This document shows, piece by piece, positions 1-9,086 of a stretch of DNA of 64,000 bases. Source of the DNA: Emcibacteraceae bacterium (GTDB lineage Bacteria > Pseudomonadota > Alphaproteobacteria > Sphingomonadales > Emcibacteraceae); contig JAJFIR010000042.1 in assembly GCA_021774795.1 (NCBI GenBank), positions 145,227 to 209,226 on the forward strand, written 5' to 3'. The translations under genes and the position numbers were made by a program. The stretch's first letter is position 1, and each line of letters begins with the position of its first letter. Below the pieces are notes generated by a model. The model did no database searches. It was not told the DNA's origin and saw only the letters and a list, made by a program, of their open reading frames with translations.

Positions 1-486
1 GGAACCCGTAAATTCGAATGAAGCTTTCTGGGTAAAATTAACCTGATAAATATCACCAGATTTTAAATATTCCTTAATTTGGTTAAATGCAGTTTCATAT
101 TTAGAATGATTAAGGCTAAGTCTGATATTTTGAAGTTCATATGAGGAAGCACCGTCATATTCTTGCCAATAATAATCACATTCGGTAGAGCTTAAAATCT
201 CGCGGTTGTGATAAACTCCCATATATATAAGCGGGTATTCAAGTTTTTCAGGTATCAATGATTTTAACTTATCTTCAAACCAAAGGCCCGCTTCGTAGCT
301 AATCCAGCCCGCCAAATGAAAACCATCTTCCATTGCTGATTGAATTTGCATAAATCCATCATCCAATTTATGCGGATCAGTAATCGATATGATACGAAGG
401 GGGTTTTTGTATAAGTATGCTGCTTCTCTGCTATTTCCATTTTGATTATTTTCCAAAAATAGAGAAAATGCACATTGCGCCGTCAT
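1..486 (-). CDS. pabB: Aminodeoxychorismate synthase component I, N-terminal part (cut by window edge)
   Basis: The reverse strand is open from an ATG at 486 to the left edge, giving 162 residues without a stop. The translation carries GWISYEAG at residues 60-67 and GDIYQVNFT at 144-152, the N-terminal and early catalytic signatures of PabB/TrpE chorismate-using enzymes. The YEAG segment fits PabB better than TrpE. PabB aminates chorismate to 4-amino-4-deoxychorismate on the way to folate, in the cytoplasm. A weak AGGG lies about 8 bases before the ATG. The catalytic C-terminal domain lies outside the window, so fusion to a PabC-like lyase domain cannot be judged. Confidence 0.85.
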   Translation of the reverse strand, partial: MTAQCAFSLFLENNQNGNSREAAYLYKNPLRIISITDPHKLDDGFMQIQSAMEDGFHLAGWISYEAGLWFEDKLKSLIPEKLEYPLIYMGVYHNREILSSTECDYYWQEYDGASSYELQNIRLSLNHSKYETAFNQIKEYLKSGDIYQVNFTQKASFEFTGS

Positions 487-583
487 TAAATTTTACCCTG
501 ATAATCGATCGTGATATTATTGAAGACATATCATCAAAATCAAAGATGTCATGCCTTTAATGAAAAATACTTCTCAATAACCG

Positions 584-1528
584 TTATATATCTTCGATAA
601 ACTGAACCATTCTGGATCGTTCCACCTGGGTCGGCAATCGCCCCCTTAACGCTCCCAGATTATCGATCACATGATAATCATGAATTGTGCCAGGTATGGC
701 GACGGTGACATCGGGATGACCAATAATAAATTTCAGAAAAAATTTACCCCACGTATCGACACCAAAATCCTTTGCCCATTCTGGAATTTCTTTTCCTGCG
801 GTCGCCCCGAACAAACGCCCTCTTGCAAATGGAACGTTTATCATTACGGCGACACCGTTATCACGTGCCGCCGGCAGCACGGCATCTTCAATGGTTCGAT
901 CAAGCATATTATATTGGCACTGAATATAATCAATTTTATTGTTTTCGATCACTTTAACTGCTTCGTTGTTTAAATTCTCCCTAAAATGTGTGATCCCAAC
1001 GTAACGAACCTTTCCTTCGTCTTTTAAAGCGTTAATTGTCTCAAGATGGGCATCTGTATCTCTTAAATTATGAACTTGAAGCAGATCAATTTTATCAGTT
1101 CGTAGATCCGTGAAAGTTTGATTGTTTTGATCAATCCCCTCTTGCTTACCTCGAATACTTATCTTAGTAGCAAGGAAACATTTATCACGCACCCCAAGCT
1201 CATCTAAAGCACGACCAACCACTATTTCGGCATCACGGTAAGTTGGTGAAGTATCAATAACGGTACCGCCATTGTTGAGCAACGCTTCAACCGCACCCTT
1301 TCTAACGTTAAATTCTTCGACGTTATTAAAGGTACCAAATTCAAGCGCGGTGCCAAGTCCGACCGCTGGCACCATCTCACCGCTTGAGTGAATTGGCCGG
1401 TGCAGCATTTCACCTGACTGCGCATTTGCAAAACTACTTATCCCATGGGACGCTAATATACCCACACCAGCAGCGGCTCCGCTATATTTCAAAAACTCCT
1501 TGCGGGTTAAATTTGTTTTATCAACCAT
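584..1528 (-). CDS. Tat-type aldo/keto reductase, paralog 1
   Basis: A 314-residue aldo/keto reductase with an N-terminal export signal. TRKEFLK at residues 8-14, followed by an Ala/Gly-rich stretch ending at FANAQ, resembles a Tat signal, but the second arginine is lysine. The AKR tetrad can be placed at Asp92, Tyr97, Lys122 and His153 (QVHNL). Such enzymes reduce carbonyls with NAD(P)H, which is odd for a periplasmic location, so the real cofactor or compartment is uncertain. GGAGA sits 7 bases before the ATG. It lies 31 bases downstream of a close paralog and is probably cotranscribed with it and the transporter further upstream. Confidence 0.8.
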   Translation of the reverse strand: MVDKTNLTRKEFLKYSGAAAGVGILASHGISSFANAQSGEMLHRPIHSSGEMVPAVGLGTALEFGTFNNVEEFNVRKGAVEALLNNGGTVIDTSPTYRDAEIVVGRALDELGVRDKCFLATKISIRGKQEGIDQNNQTFTDLRTDKIDLLQVHNLRDTDAHLETINALKDEGKVRYVGITHFRENLNNEAVKVIENNKIDYIQCQYNMLDRTIEDAVLPAARDNGVAVMINVPFARGRLFGATAGKEIPEWAKDFGVDTWGKFFLKFIIGHPDVTVAIPGTIHDYHVIDNLGALRGRLPTQVERSRMVQFIEDI

Positions 1529-1559
1529 TTCTCAGTCTCCACTTTTTTATTAATCATTT

Positions 1560-2516
1560 TTATAAGTCATTAAAATACCGGATCATTCTGTTACGTTCCA
1601 CCGTTGTTGGCAGACGGCCCCTTAACGCACCAAGATTATCAACAACGTGATAATCATTTATAGTACCGGGTATCGCAACGGTAACATCAGGATGGGATAA
1701 AATAAATTTAAGAAAAAACTTACCCCAGCTATCTACATCGAAATCACGTGACCATTCCGGGATGTCTTGCCCGGCCGTCGCCCTAAACAACCGGCCTCTT
1801 CCGAACGGCACGTTAATCATCACGGCAACACCACGCTCACGTGCGGCAGGAAGCACTCTATTTTCTATACTACGGTCTATCATATTATATTGGCATTGAA
1901 TGAAGTCCAAATTGTTATTTTCTATAAATTGTACCGCTTCGTTATTGAACCTTGATCTCACATGGGTAATCCCAACATATCGTACTTTACCTTCTTCTTT
2001 CGAATCATTGATCGTTTCCAGGTGATCATCCGTATCTTTCAAATTATGTACTTGAAGCAAATCAAAGCTATTCGTTCTAAGCGCATCATATGATCTCGCA
2101 TTTTGTTCTATACCGTCCTGCTTGCCGTAAATACTTGTTTTAGTCGCTAAAAAACATTGATCCCGCATTTGTAGTTCTTCTAGGGCTCGGCCCACTACTG
2201 CCTCAGCCCCTCGGTAGGTTGGTGATGTATCGATAACACTCCCCCCACCGGTAATAAGTGCTTCAATCGCGCTGCGGCGTTTCATAAAGTCTTCGTTGCT
2301 TCCCATGCTGCCAAATCTATCGCTAGCGGTACCAAGCCCCATCGCAGGAATCATTTCACCTGTTGAATGAATGGGTCTATGAAGAAGATCATTTGTTTGA
2401 GCCGCCGCAAGACCTGCAAATCCACTTGCCGCTAAGACACCTGCGCCTGCGGCTGCGCCACTTAATTTTAAAAACTGATTTCGGGTAATATCACTGCTAA
2501 ATGTTTTATTTGCCAT
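1560..2516 (-). CDS. Tat-type aldo/keto reductase, paralog 2
   Basis: A 318-residue paralog of the neighbouring reductase; the two align along their length. The open frame extends upstream to 2555, but a GGAG at 2524-2527 is 7 bases before the ATG at 2516, so I place the start there (MANKTF...). TRNQFLK at 11-17, a hydrophobic Ala/Gly stretch and AAAQ near residue 40 form a Tat-like signal with Asn in place of the second Arg. The tetrad is Asp97, Tyr101, Lys126 and His157. The transporter gene upstream ends at 2545, 28 bases before this start, so the three genes probably form one transcript. Physiological substrate unknown. Confidence 0.8.
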   Translation of the reverse strand: MANKTFSSDITRNQFLKLSGAAAGAGVLAASGFAGLAAAQTNDLLHRPIHSTGEMIPAMGLGTASDRFGSMGSNEDFMKRRSAIEALITGGGSVIDTSPTYRGAEAVVGRALEELQMRDQCFLATKTSIYGKQDGIEQNARSYDALRTNSFDLLQVHNLKDTDDHLETINDSKEEGKVRYVGITHVRSRFNNEAVQFIENNNLDFIQCQYNMIDRSIENRVLPAARERGVAVMINVPFGRGRLFRATAGQDIPEWSRDFDVDSWGKFFLKFILSHPDVTVAIPGTINDYHVVDNLGALRGRLPTTVERNRMIRYFNDL

Positions 2517-2544
2517 CATCATTCTCCTCAATATTAAAAATCGG

Positions 2545-3825
2545 CTATTGTTCATTTTTTGCGTGCGCTTTACCGAGCCGCCATGCGAGAATTCCCCATA
2601 ACGCTGCTATCGGTACACCGACCATTGCTATCGCACCTATAGAAAGGCCCATAACCGTGTTAAGTAGATTATAAAACCATCCGTTCGCCACATCGCCACC
2701 ACGGAGAACCACGGTATCGATAAAATTCTTCGATTTATATTTTTGTTCCCGGCTTACAACGCTGAATAAATTTTCCCGTGATGGAACGAACATTCCGTAT
2801 TCGCTAGCACGTCTAATTGTCTGAAATATGACGAAGACACCTATGGTTGGTGATATTGATAGAAGAAGAAATCCAACAAATGTGACAAGAGGCAGAATGA
2901 TAATTCCACCCTTTACACCAAAGCTGGACATAACAGGTCCGGCTACGAATACTTGAAAAACCAGCGCGATGATAGATACATAAAGATCGATCTGGCCAAA
3001 TACCTGCACCCTTTCATCGGTCTGCGGATAGGCCTCAAATATCAGACTTCCTTGCTGGAAATAGGCGAATGTAGCCGTTAGTGAAAGTAAAAAAACCAGA
3101 ACACTAATTCCTAATAAATAGCGTGACTTTAGAACTTCTATTACGCCCGCCCATACACCGCCGCCGATCGCACCGGTTTTATTTTCTGTTTCATTTATTT
3201 CATCATTTTTATTCAACTTTTCTTTTCTGAGTGCCACCAATTTAAAGACACAAAAAATTGCGAATACTAAAATCGCTGCCGATATAAGAAGCAGGCTTTC
3301 GCTTCCAATTGTTTCTGTAAATAATGTAACAACGCTGGGACCTGTTATTCCCCCGATCGTTCCGCCTGATGCTATTAGGCCAAACAGTGCTTTTGAATCG
3401 TCGGACTTATAAATGTCAACCATGAAGCTCCAGAAAATGGACACGACAAAGACATTAAAAACGCTCAGCCACACGAAAAAAACCTGCGCCACAATATCCA
3501 TTCGAATATTGTTGGCAAAAAAATACCAGAAAAGTAGAAGATTTAAGATAAAAAACAAATAAACATAAGGAATAAATTTGCGTCTTGGGAACCGTGAAAC
3601 AAGTGCCCCATATATAGGCATAACCACAAGCATAACAATAAATGTTGCTGAAAAAAGCCACGGCAAAAAGCCCACGCCGCTTGCGATGCCCATGGCATCA
3701 CGAATAGGTCTTAATATAAAATAAGCCGTTAGGAGCGAGAAAAAATATAAAAAAGACCAGACAAATGCCGCGCCTTCTTTTTCAAAAACACGTCGAAACT
3801 GATTAAGTTTACTATCTTGCCTCAT
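2545..3825 (-). CDS. NTT/MFS-type transporter (ATP:ADP translocase-like superfamily)
   Basis: A 426-residue polytopic inner-membrane protein with about 12 hydrophobic segments. YFILRPIRDAMG at residues 35-46 is the first-helix signature shared by TLC/NTT nucleotide exchangers and their MFS-like free-living relatives. A second hallmark, NFIDTVVLRGGD, lies in the C-terminal third. True NTTs of obligate intracellular bacteria exchange ATP for ADP. In free-living bacteria the substrate of this branch is not established, so I do not assign one. AGGGGAAATC precedes the ATG. It is the first gene of a probable operon with the two aldo/keto reductases, which suggests transport linked to their substrate. 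Confidence 0.7.
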   Translation of the reverse strand: MRQDSKLNQFRRVFEKEGAAFVWSFLYFFSLLTAYFILRPIRDAMGIASGVGFLPWLFSATFIVMLVVMPIYGALVSRFPRRKFIPYVYLFFILNLLLFWYFFANNIRMDIVAQVFFVWLSVFNVFVVSIFWSFMVDIYKSDDSKALFGLIASGGTIGGITGPSVVTLFTETIGSESLLLISAAILVFAIFCVFKLVALRKEKLNKNDEINETENKTGAIGGGVWAGVIEVLKSRYLLGISVLVFLLSLTATFAYFQQGSLIFEAYPQTDERVQVFGQIDLYVSIIALVFQVFVAGPVMSSFGVKGGIIILPLVTFVGFLLLSISPTIGVFVIFQTIRRASEYGMFVPSRENLFSVVSREQKYKSKNFIDTVVLRGGDVANGWFYNLLNTVMGLSIGAIAMVGVPIAALWGILAWRLGKAHAKNEQ

Positions 3826-3933
3826 GATTTCCCCTTAATTTACTTTATACGGATTGGAACTCAAAACCCTTCGTCTGGTTCAAAATATGATATACTCTAA
3901 AATTCAGATTTCAAAATTTGAAGGAAATTTATT

Positions 3934-4356
3934 ATGGAACTAAAATTCAACATAATGGCCACAATCAATAAAAAACCTTCAGAAGCATATAACGCTGTCG
4001 TCAAACGAGAGATGCTTTGCAAGTATTTCACGAAATCAAGTAGCGAAAATATCGAGAAAGGGAAAACAATTTTATGGGAATGGGAAGGCTATCCATCAAA
4101 TGAGGTTGAAATTGCTGAGGCCGAACAAAATAGATTGATCGTTTTCAAATGGGTGCCCGACGGTAAAAATAATGTCACGGCACGAATGCATTTCTCACCG
4201 GAAGGGACGGATAAAACCATACTTAAAATTTCTGAAGGCACTTGGCCGGAGCATCAGGATGGGCTTAATGAATCATATGGAAACAACGCCGGATGGCAAC
4301 ATTTCGCAATGTGCCTAAAGGCATATCTGGAGTATAATATTGATTTACGAAGATGA
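3934..4356 (+). CDS. SRPBCC / AHSA1-like protein
   Basis: A 140-residue soluble protein with START/AHSA1-type features: an N-terminal strand, KPSEAYNAVV at the first helix, a run of strands containing WEWEGYPSNEVEIAEAEQ, and a long C-terminal helix with GWQHFAMCLKAYLEY. Length matches single-domain members. The fold binds hydrophobic ligands or acts as a stress-related accessory, and no catalytic residues can be assigned. AAGGAAA lies 6 bases before the ATG. Its 3' end overlaps the convergent apbE gene by 12 bases, so there is no terminator between them. Confidence 0.75.
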   Translation: MELKFNIMATINKKPSEAYNAVVKREMLCKYFTKSSSENIEKGKTILWEWEGYPSNEVEIAEAEQNRLIVFKWVPDGKNNVTARMHFSPEGTDKTILKISEGTWPEHQDGLNESYGNNAGWQHFAMCLKAYLEYNIDLRR

Positions 4357-5340
4357 TAACTTAACTACTTTCCCATCATTTAAAGTAAGCCTTACTTCCA
4401 CTTGCTGGTACTCTTTCACCATTTTTTCAATAGCCGGGTATGACATATTTGAAAACGCCGTTGATAATGCGTCCGCTGTCGTCGCATTTTCTGCCAGAAC
4501 AGTCACTGAAGCATATAAATTGCTGCTTAATCCTGTAACTGGATCAAACAAGTGATGATGTTGGCCCGATGTGTCAAACTGATCACCAAATCCACTGGAC
4601 GTCGCCAATGCCCTTTCATTCAATTCAATAACGTCGTTAATTGAAATTTGATCAAAGGGATCAAGAAGTCCTATACGCCAAGGATCGTTATTGGACTGCG
4701 GCCCACATGCGCGATATTCTCCTATATCGATCAATGTATTTTCAAATCCCTGACTTTCTAAGTAGTCAGCTACTTTGTCCGTTATATATCCTTGTGCTAT
4801 CCCGTTAAAGCTTACAGCCATTTTCTCTTTCGCAAATGAAACATTTTCGCCATCTACGTTAATATTATTTGATCCCACTAATTTTAGCACTTTGGATATT
4901 TTATGCGAAAGGTCACTCTCGGCATTATTTTTAAAGTGATCTTGATATAAATTCCACAGCGGTTGAATTGTTATATCAAACGCTCCATTAGATTGTTGAC
5001 TGATTTTTTTTGAAAATTCAATAAGCTCAATTAATTCGGCGTTAGCCCCTTCAACTTTTCCTTCTCTATTCAGTTCTGAAACCTGCGAATTAAAATCGTA
5101 TAGACTAAAAACACGTTCATAGTGTCGTATCTGCTCAATAGATCGCTTTAAAACCTCGTCTGCTTTATCTTTATCTTCCGAATATAACTGAATAGACGTT
5201 TCAGCACCTAAGGCCCGACCCGACCATTCGTATAAACTGCCTGAACTTGCATTAGCCCATAGTGCGCGTGGCATCACCGCCATCCCGGTTGACATTGCAG
5301 CCATACGCAAAACACGCCTACGATTATTTACTTTTTCCAT
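4345..5340 (-). CDS. apbE: FAD:protein FMN transferase
   Basis: A 331-residue ApbE-family protein. The family cleaves FAD and links FMN to a Ser/Thr of extracytoplasmic target proteins. Visible motifs are GIAQGY at residues 180-185, HHHLFDPVTG at 261-270 and TTADALSTA at 287-295, which contributes metal ligands. The N-terminus has NRRRVLRM at 6-13 and a hydrophobic stretch ending at LWANA, consistent with Tat or Sec export and with work in the periplasm. It is divergent from a porin and an FMN-binding protein across a Fur-like box at 5402-5416, so the FMN-binding protein at 6788-7327 is its most likely substrate. Confidence 0.88.
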   Translation of the reverse strand: MEKVNNRRRVLRMAAMSTGMAVMPRALWANASSGSLYEWSGRALGAETSIQLYSEDKDKADEVLKRSIEQIRHYERVFSLYDFNSQVSELNREGKVEGANAELIELIEFSKKISQQSNGAFDITIQPLWNLYQDHFKNNAESDLSHKISKVLKLVGSNNINVDGENVSFAKEKMAVSFNGIAQGYITDKVADYLESQGFENTLIDIGEYRACGPQSNNDPWRIGLLDPFDQISINDVIELNERALATSSGFGDQFDTSGQHHHLFDPVTGLSSNLYASVTVLAENATTADALSTAFSNMSYPAIEKMVKEYQQVEVRLTLNDGKVVKLSSS

Positions 5341-5401
5341 CTTTATCCATCGCTTAGAAATTATTTACCAGAATTAAAATTTTAACTGTTGATATTAATA
5401 C

Positions 5402-5416
5402 TGATAATCATTATTA
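5402..5416. promoter_or_regulatory. Fur-like box between apbE and the porin
   Basis: TGATAATCATTATTA matches the 7-1-7 Fur core TGATAATnATTATCA at 13 of 14 defined positions. It sits 62 bases from the apbE start and 87 bases from the preferred porin start, so it could control both directions. Repression by Fur when iron is plentiful is an inference from the match. No other site of this quality was noticed near other genes here. Confidence 0.6.
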
Positions 5417-5502
5417 ATTATATTATTAAGAATCGTTCGCAAATAATATAAATGATTAATTGCATAAAATCATCATTTTTGAAAGTAAATATTGGTACTA
5501 AT

Positions 5503-6774
5503 ATGAAAATCAACTCTTTAAAATCCGGCATATCCCTTACCGTCTTGGCATTATCCTTAGGCGCACAAAATTTATTTGCACAAGAACTTCCCTCGCCTGA
5601 AGAAATGTGGAAAATAATTCAAAAACAGCAGGAGCAGATAGCAGATCTCCAAAAAATAATTGGGGAAACAGAAAAAACCGTTGAAGAAAATAAAGAGAAA
5701 GTTGCAGAAACCGAACAAATTGTCGAAGCAACCGTATCGGCAATCGAAGAAGGGAGCATTGGCACAGCAACTAATTCAGACAACAAAACATCTATCGGCG
5801 GATATGGCGAATTGCATTTTAATGGCGGCGAAAAAGACGAAATTGACTTTCACCGCTTTGTTTTATTCATGGGACACGAATTTAACGATAACATTCGATT
5901 CTTCAGCGAACTGGAAGTAGAACATTCCCTTGCCGGCGAAGGCAAACCAGGAGAAGTCGAAATCGAACAAGCATTTGTAGAATTTGATTTTGCCGAAAAT
6001 ACAAGTGCAGCTGTGGGGCTTCAGTTAGTCCCGATCGGGATCATTAATGAAACGCACGAACCGCCAACTTTTTATGGTGTCGAGCGAAACAATGTAGAAA
6101 AGAACATCATACCTGCGACTTGGTGGGAGGCAGGGGTTAAATTTACCGGTAAGCTTTCTGACTCCATTACATATGACGCTATGGTCCATTCAGGCTTAAA
6201 AACACCCATCACAAGGCAGTCTAATGCATTTATCATTAGAAAAGGCCGTCAAAAAGTTGCTGAAGCGTCCTGGAAAAACACCGCCTATACTGGTCGCCTA
6301 TCGTGGTTGGCGGCTCCCGGTGTCACATTCGCGGCGTCACTCCAGTATCAAAGCGACCTGACGCAATCATCATCCGAGCCAACATCCGCAACGCTGTTTG
6401 AGGCACATACTGATATACAGCATCAAATCTCACCTGATAGCGAAATTGGCTTTCGTGCTCTTTTTGCACAATGGAATTTAAACGGTAATGAAGCTGAACT
6501 ATTGGGTAATGACATCCAGCGCGGTTGGTATATTGAGCCATCCTATAAATATATTATTGGTAACGGTCAATCAGTTGGCGTTTTCGCGCGCTATAGCATG
6601 TGGGACAATAGTGCTGGTAGTGTACTAGACACCGCAAATAAACAGACATCTTTTGGTGTCAACTATTGGCCTCATCAAAATGTTGTGTTAAAAGCTGATT
6701 ATCAAATAGATAGTTACGCAAATGTGACTAAAGAAGATAACCGCATTAACCTTGGCCTTGGGCTGCAGTTCTAA
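5503..6774 (+). CDS. Outer-membrane porin with N-terminal coiled coil
   Basis: The open frame begins at 5452, but the ATG at 5503 gives a normal signal peptide (MKINSLKSG...LFAQ), so 423 residues are preferred. Residues from about 30 to 80 form a Glu/Lys-rich coiled coil (QKQQEQIADLQ, EENKEKVAETEQ) like those that anchor or trimerise porins at peptidoglycan. The rest alternates hydrophobic and polar residues and ends in GLGLQF, a C-terminal aromatic beta-signal. It resembles OprO/OprP-type porins. Position next to a Fur-like box and an FMN-binding gene 13 bases downstream suggests passage of an iron-related or reducible small molecule. Confidence 0.75.
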   Translation: MKINSLKSGISLTVLALSLGAQNLFAQELPSPEEMWKIIQKQQEQIADLQKIIGETEKTVEENKEKVAETEQIVEATVSAIEEGSIGTATNSDNKTSIGGYGELHFNGGEKDEIDFHRFVLFMGHEFNDNIRFFSELEVEHSLAGEGKPGEVEIEQAFVEFDFAENTSAAVGLQLVPIGIINETHEPPTFYGVERNNVEKNIIPATWWEAGVKFTGKLSDSITYDAMVHSGLKTPITRQSNAFIIRKGRQKVAEASWKNTAYTGRLSWLAAPGVTFAASLQYQSDLTQSSSEPTSATLFEAHTDIQHQISPDSEIGFRALFAQWNLNGNEAELLGNDIQRGWYIEPSYKYIIGNGQSVGVFARYSMWDNSAGSVLDTANKQTSFGVNYWPHQNVVLKADYQIDSYANVTKEDNRINLGLGLQF

Positions 6775-6787
6775 GTGAAAGAAATAA

Positions 6788-7327
6788 ATGAAATATATTG
6801 GTTCAGTCGTTTTGTTAATAATCCTCGCTGTCACATCCGCGCCGGCGCAGACTTACAAACCGGCCGAACGTGTATATAAAAAGACCACACAATATGTTGA
6901 AGATGCGTTTGGCGGAAATGTGCCTAAGAAAGAAACCGTTTGGGTCATTGGTGAATTGCGCGATAATATAAATAGCGTTAACGCCGAATTTGGCGGCACG
7001 CCGGTACGCTATAGATACTGGCGACAAGGAAACAGAACCGTATGGGTATTAGAAAATATTGCTCGAACAATGCCCATCACCACCGGTGTTACGGTAGAAA
7101 ATGGACAAATCGAAGATATAAGTGTATTGATTTACCGGGAAACACGTGGTCATGAAATTCAGAACCGCATTCACCGAGCACAGTTTTACGGCGTAAAGCT
7201 AAATGATGAAATAGCTTTGGATAAACCAATTAACGGTATTTCCGGCTCCACTTTATCTGCCAATTCTATGAAACGTATGGCACGAATTGCATTGTTATTA
7301 CATAATGATGTCACCGAAGACGATTAG
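6788..7327 (+). CDS. Secreted FMN-binding domain protein (probable ApbE target)
   Basis: A 179-residue protein with a signal peptide ending near SAPAQ. The C-terminal half has the FMN_bind pattern: an RGHEIQNRIHRAQF segment and NGISGST at residues 149-155, followed by LSANSMKR. In NqrC/RnfG-type domains FMN is attached to the Thr of a D-G-x-S-G-A-T motif. Here the leading Asp is Asn149 and the Ala is Ser154, while the acceptor Thr155 is kept. No haem or Fe-S motif is visible. It is coupled to the porin, with apbE across the Fur-like box. Role inferred: periplasmic electron transfer, possibly ferric or flavin reduction. Confidence 0.78.
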   Translation: MKYIGSVVLLIILAVTSAPAQTYKPAERVYKKTTQYVEDAFGGNVPKKETVWVIGELRDNINSVNAEFGGTPVRYRYWRQGNRTVWVLENIARTMPITTGVTVENGQIEDISVLIYRETRGHEIQNRIHRAQFYGVKLNDEIALDKPINGISGSTLSANSMKRMARIALLLHNDVTEDD

Positions 7328-7342
7328 TTACAGGAACAAATT

Positions 7343-8152
7343 TTGACCCTACTACAAATTATCGTCCTCGCCATAGTGCAAGGTATTACGGAATTCCTGC
7401 CCATAAGCTCTTCAGGGCATCTTATCCTGGTACCGGCACTTACCGATTGGCCCGATCAGGGTCTGATGATGGATATTGGCGTTCATGTTGGAACGTTGGG
7501 TGCTGTAATCTTCTATTTTCGAAACGATGTAGGTCGAATGGCTCATGCATTTTTTCAAATGATCAGCTTCAAAAAAGAATATGATAAGATCGAGCGACAA
7601 TTAATGCTCGCTTTAATCATATCGACAATCCCTATTGTCATATTTGGCGGATTGGCTTCAAAACTGGGATTAACCGACGCCTGGCGAACAATTGAAATCA
7701 TTGGCTGGACATCGATAATATTTGGCATTCTTTTATATTGGTTTGATACAAAATGCGCGGCCAAGCTTGATATTTCAAAGTTGTGTTTTGGTCATGCTTT
7801 AATTATCGGCTTTGCGCAGGTGCTTGCGATTATTCCGGGAACAAGCAGGTCCGGTGTTACAATGACAGCAGCAAGAGCACTTGGATTTACGCGCACAGAC
7901 GCCGCCCGCTTTTCAATGCTCATGTCAATCCCAACAATTCTTGCCGCTGCCCTACTTCAAATTAAAGACATTTTGGAATCAAATAGCCTGACCATCGGCG
8001 CAGATTTATTGCTAGGTGCCGGTTTATCATTTATAACCGCCCTCCTCGCTATTGCCGGGCTGCTTAAATGGCTGCAAAATTCTTCGATGACGCCATTTGT
8101 TATTTACCGCGTATTGCTTGGTATTGGCCTACTCATAATGGTTTATAATTAA
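7343..8152 (+). CDS. uppP: Undecaprenyl-diphosphatase
   Basis: A 269-residue integral membrane phosphatase that recycles the undecaprenyl pyrophosphate carrier of cell-wall synthesis. Signatures: QGITEFLPISSSGHL at residues 13-27, with the catalytic Glu17, and PGTSRSG at 165-171. About eight hydrophobic segments, normal family length. The start is TTG, preceded by AGGAA. It lies 15 bases after the FMN-binding gene, so it may be read through from the porin promoter. A functional link to that module is not obvious; overexpression of UppP confers bacitracin tolerance in other bacteria. Confidence 0.95.
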   Translation: MTLLQIIVLAIVQGITEFLPISSSGHLILVPALTDWPDQGLMMDIGVHVGTLGAVIFYFRNDVGRMAHAFFQMISFKKEYDKIERQLMLALIISTIPIVIFGGLASKLGLTDAWRTIEIIGWTSIIFGILLYWFDTKCAAKLDISKLCFGHALIIGFAQVLAIIPGTSRSGVTMTAARALGFTRTDAARFSMLMSIPTILAAALLQIKDILESNSLTIGADLLLGAGLSFITALLAIAGLLKWLQNSSMTPFVIYRVLLGIGLLIMVYN

Positions 8153-8155
8153 ACC

Positions 8156-9061
8156 TTATTTCTTTAACCATTCGATAAACGAAATAGTAGAATGAATGAT
8201 TTTTTCTCGCGGTGTCTCAAGAATCGCCGCATGATCACCACCCTTTAAAACAATCCATTGCTTATCCGCGTTATGAAATTCCGAAAATGCCTTTGCATGC
8301 ATGTCAGTGTGAGCAAGAGGATCAAATTCGCCTTGTAATAATAACACCGGCATATTTACTTTCGTCGCATCCAATTCGTTATATTGATGTTGATAATGCC
8401 AGTCGGCACGTATGGGATCCGCCGTCGTCGCGTGACGAACATATTCATCAATCGCTTTTTGGCTAATCGAACCCGGAACAACGAAGTCTTCCGCTGCCGC
8501 GTTCGTTGTTGTAGGAATGCGCGGAGGTTCGCCACCAGGAATATCTTCATCATATACAATTCCCATGACCAGCGGGTATCCAAACAATGTGAGGCTTTCA
8601 AAATGCTCCGGATAAAGCTGTGCCGTTAATTGACTTATCATTGATCCCATGGACCAACCCCAGACATGTATCTTCTCATTATTTTTATTATAAAGCCACT
8701 CAAGGACAATTGATAAATCTTTCGCTGCGCGAAATGGTGTGTTCCATCCTGTTCCATCACGCGGTGTCGCACCATAACCACGGGCATCAAGGGCCCAGAC
8801 GCTATATCCTTTTTCATTAAAACCATCCATTAGTGAAATATTTTCACCTTCAACCTGAAGGTCGAAATCAGGAAGCGAACTCCATGTTCTGCCGTGATGC
8901 AGAAGGATGTGACCTTTTGGGTTTGGTACAGATTTTTCCCATAGAGCCATAGGATGACCATCTGCATCGATCGTATGCTTAACTGCCGGTGCAGCAATAA
9001 CGACCTGTGCAGCTAATAGTACCAAAATCGGTAACATTAATAAAATTTTTAAGCTTTTCAT
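8156..9061 (-). CDS. Secreted alpha/beta hydrolase
   Basis: The open frame extends to 9103, but the ATG at 9061 gives a clean signal peptide (MKSLKILLMLPILVLLAAQ), so I use 301 residues. GWSMGS at 135-140 is the nucleophile elbow with Ser137. LHHGRTW near residue 54 supplies the oxyanion region, and KGGDHA near the C-terminus holds the likely catalytic His. This is the serine-lipase/esterase arrangement, acting in the periplasm on an unknown ester. It converges with uppP, leaving 3 bases between stops, and follows the unknown secreted gene at 9087-10406 closely. Confidence 0.75.
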   Translation of the reverse strand: MKSLKILLMLPILVLLAAQVVIAAPAVKHTIDADGHPMALWEKSVPNPKGHILLHHGRTWSSLPDFDLQVEGENISLMDGFNEKGYSVWALDARGYGATPRDGTGWNTPFRAAKDLSIVLEWLYNKNNEKIHVWGWSMGSMISQLTAQLYPEHFESLTLFGYPLVMGIVYDEDIPGGEPPRIPTTTNAAAEDFVVPGSISQKAIDEYVRHATTADPIRADWHYQHQYNELDATKVNMPVLLLQGEFDPLAHTDMHAKAFSEFHNADKQWIVLKGGDHAAILETPREKIIHSTISFIEWLKK

Positions 9062-9086
9062 TTCCGCGCCTTTTTTAATTGTTATG

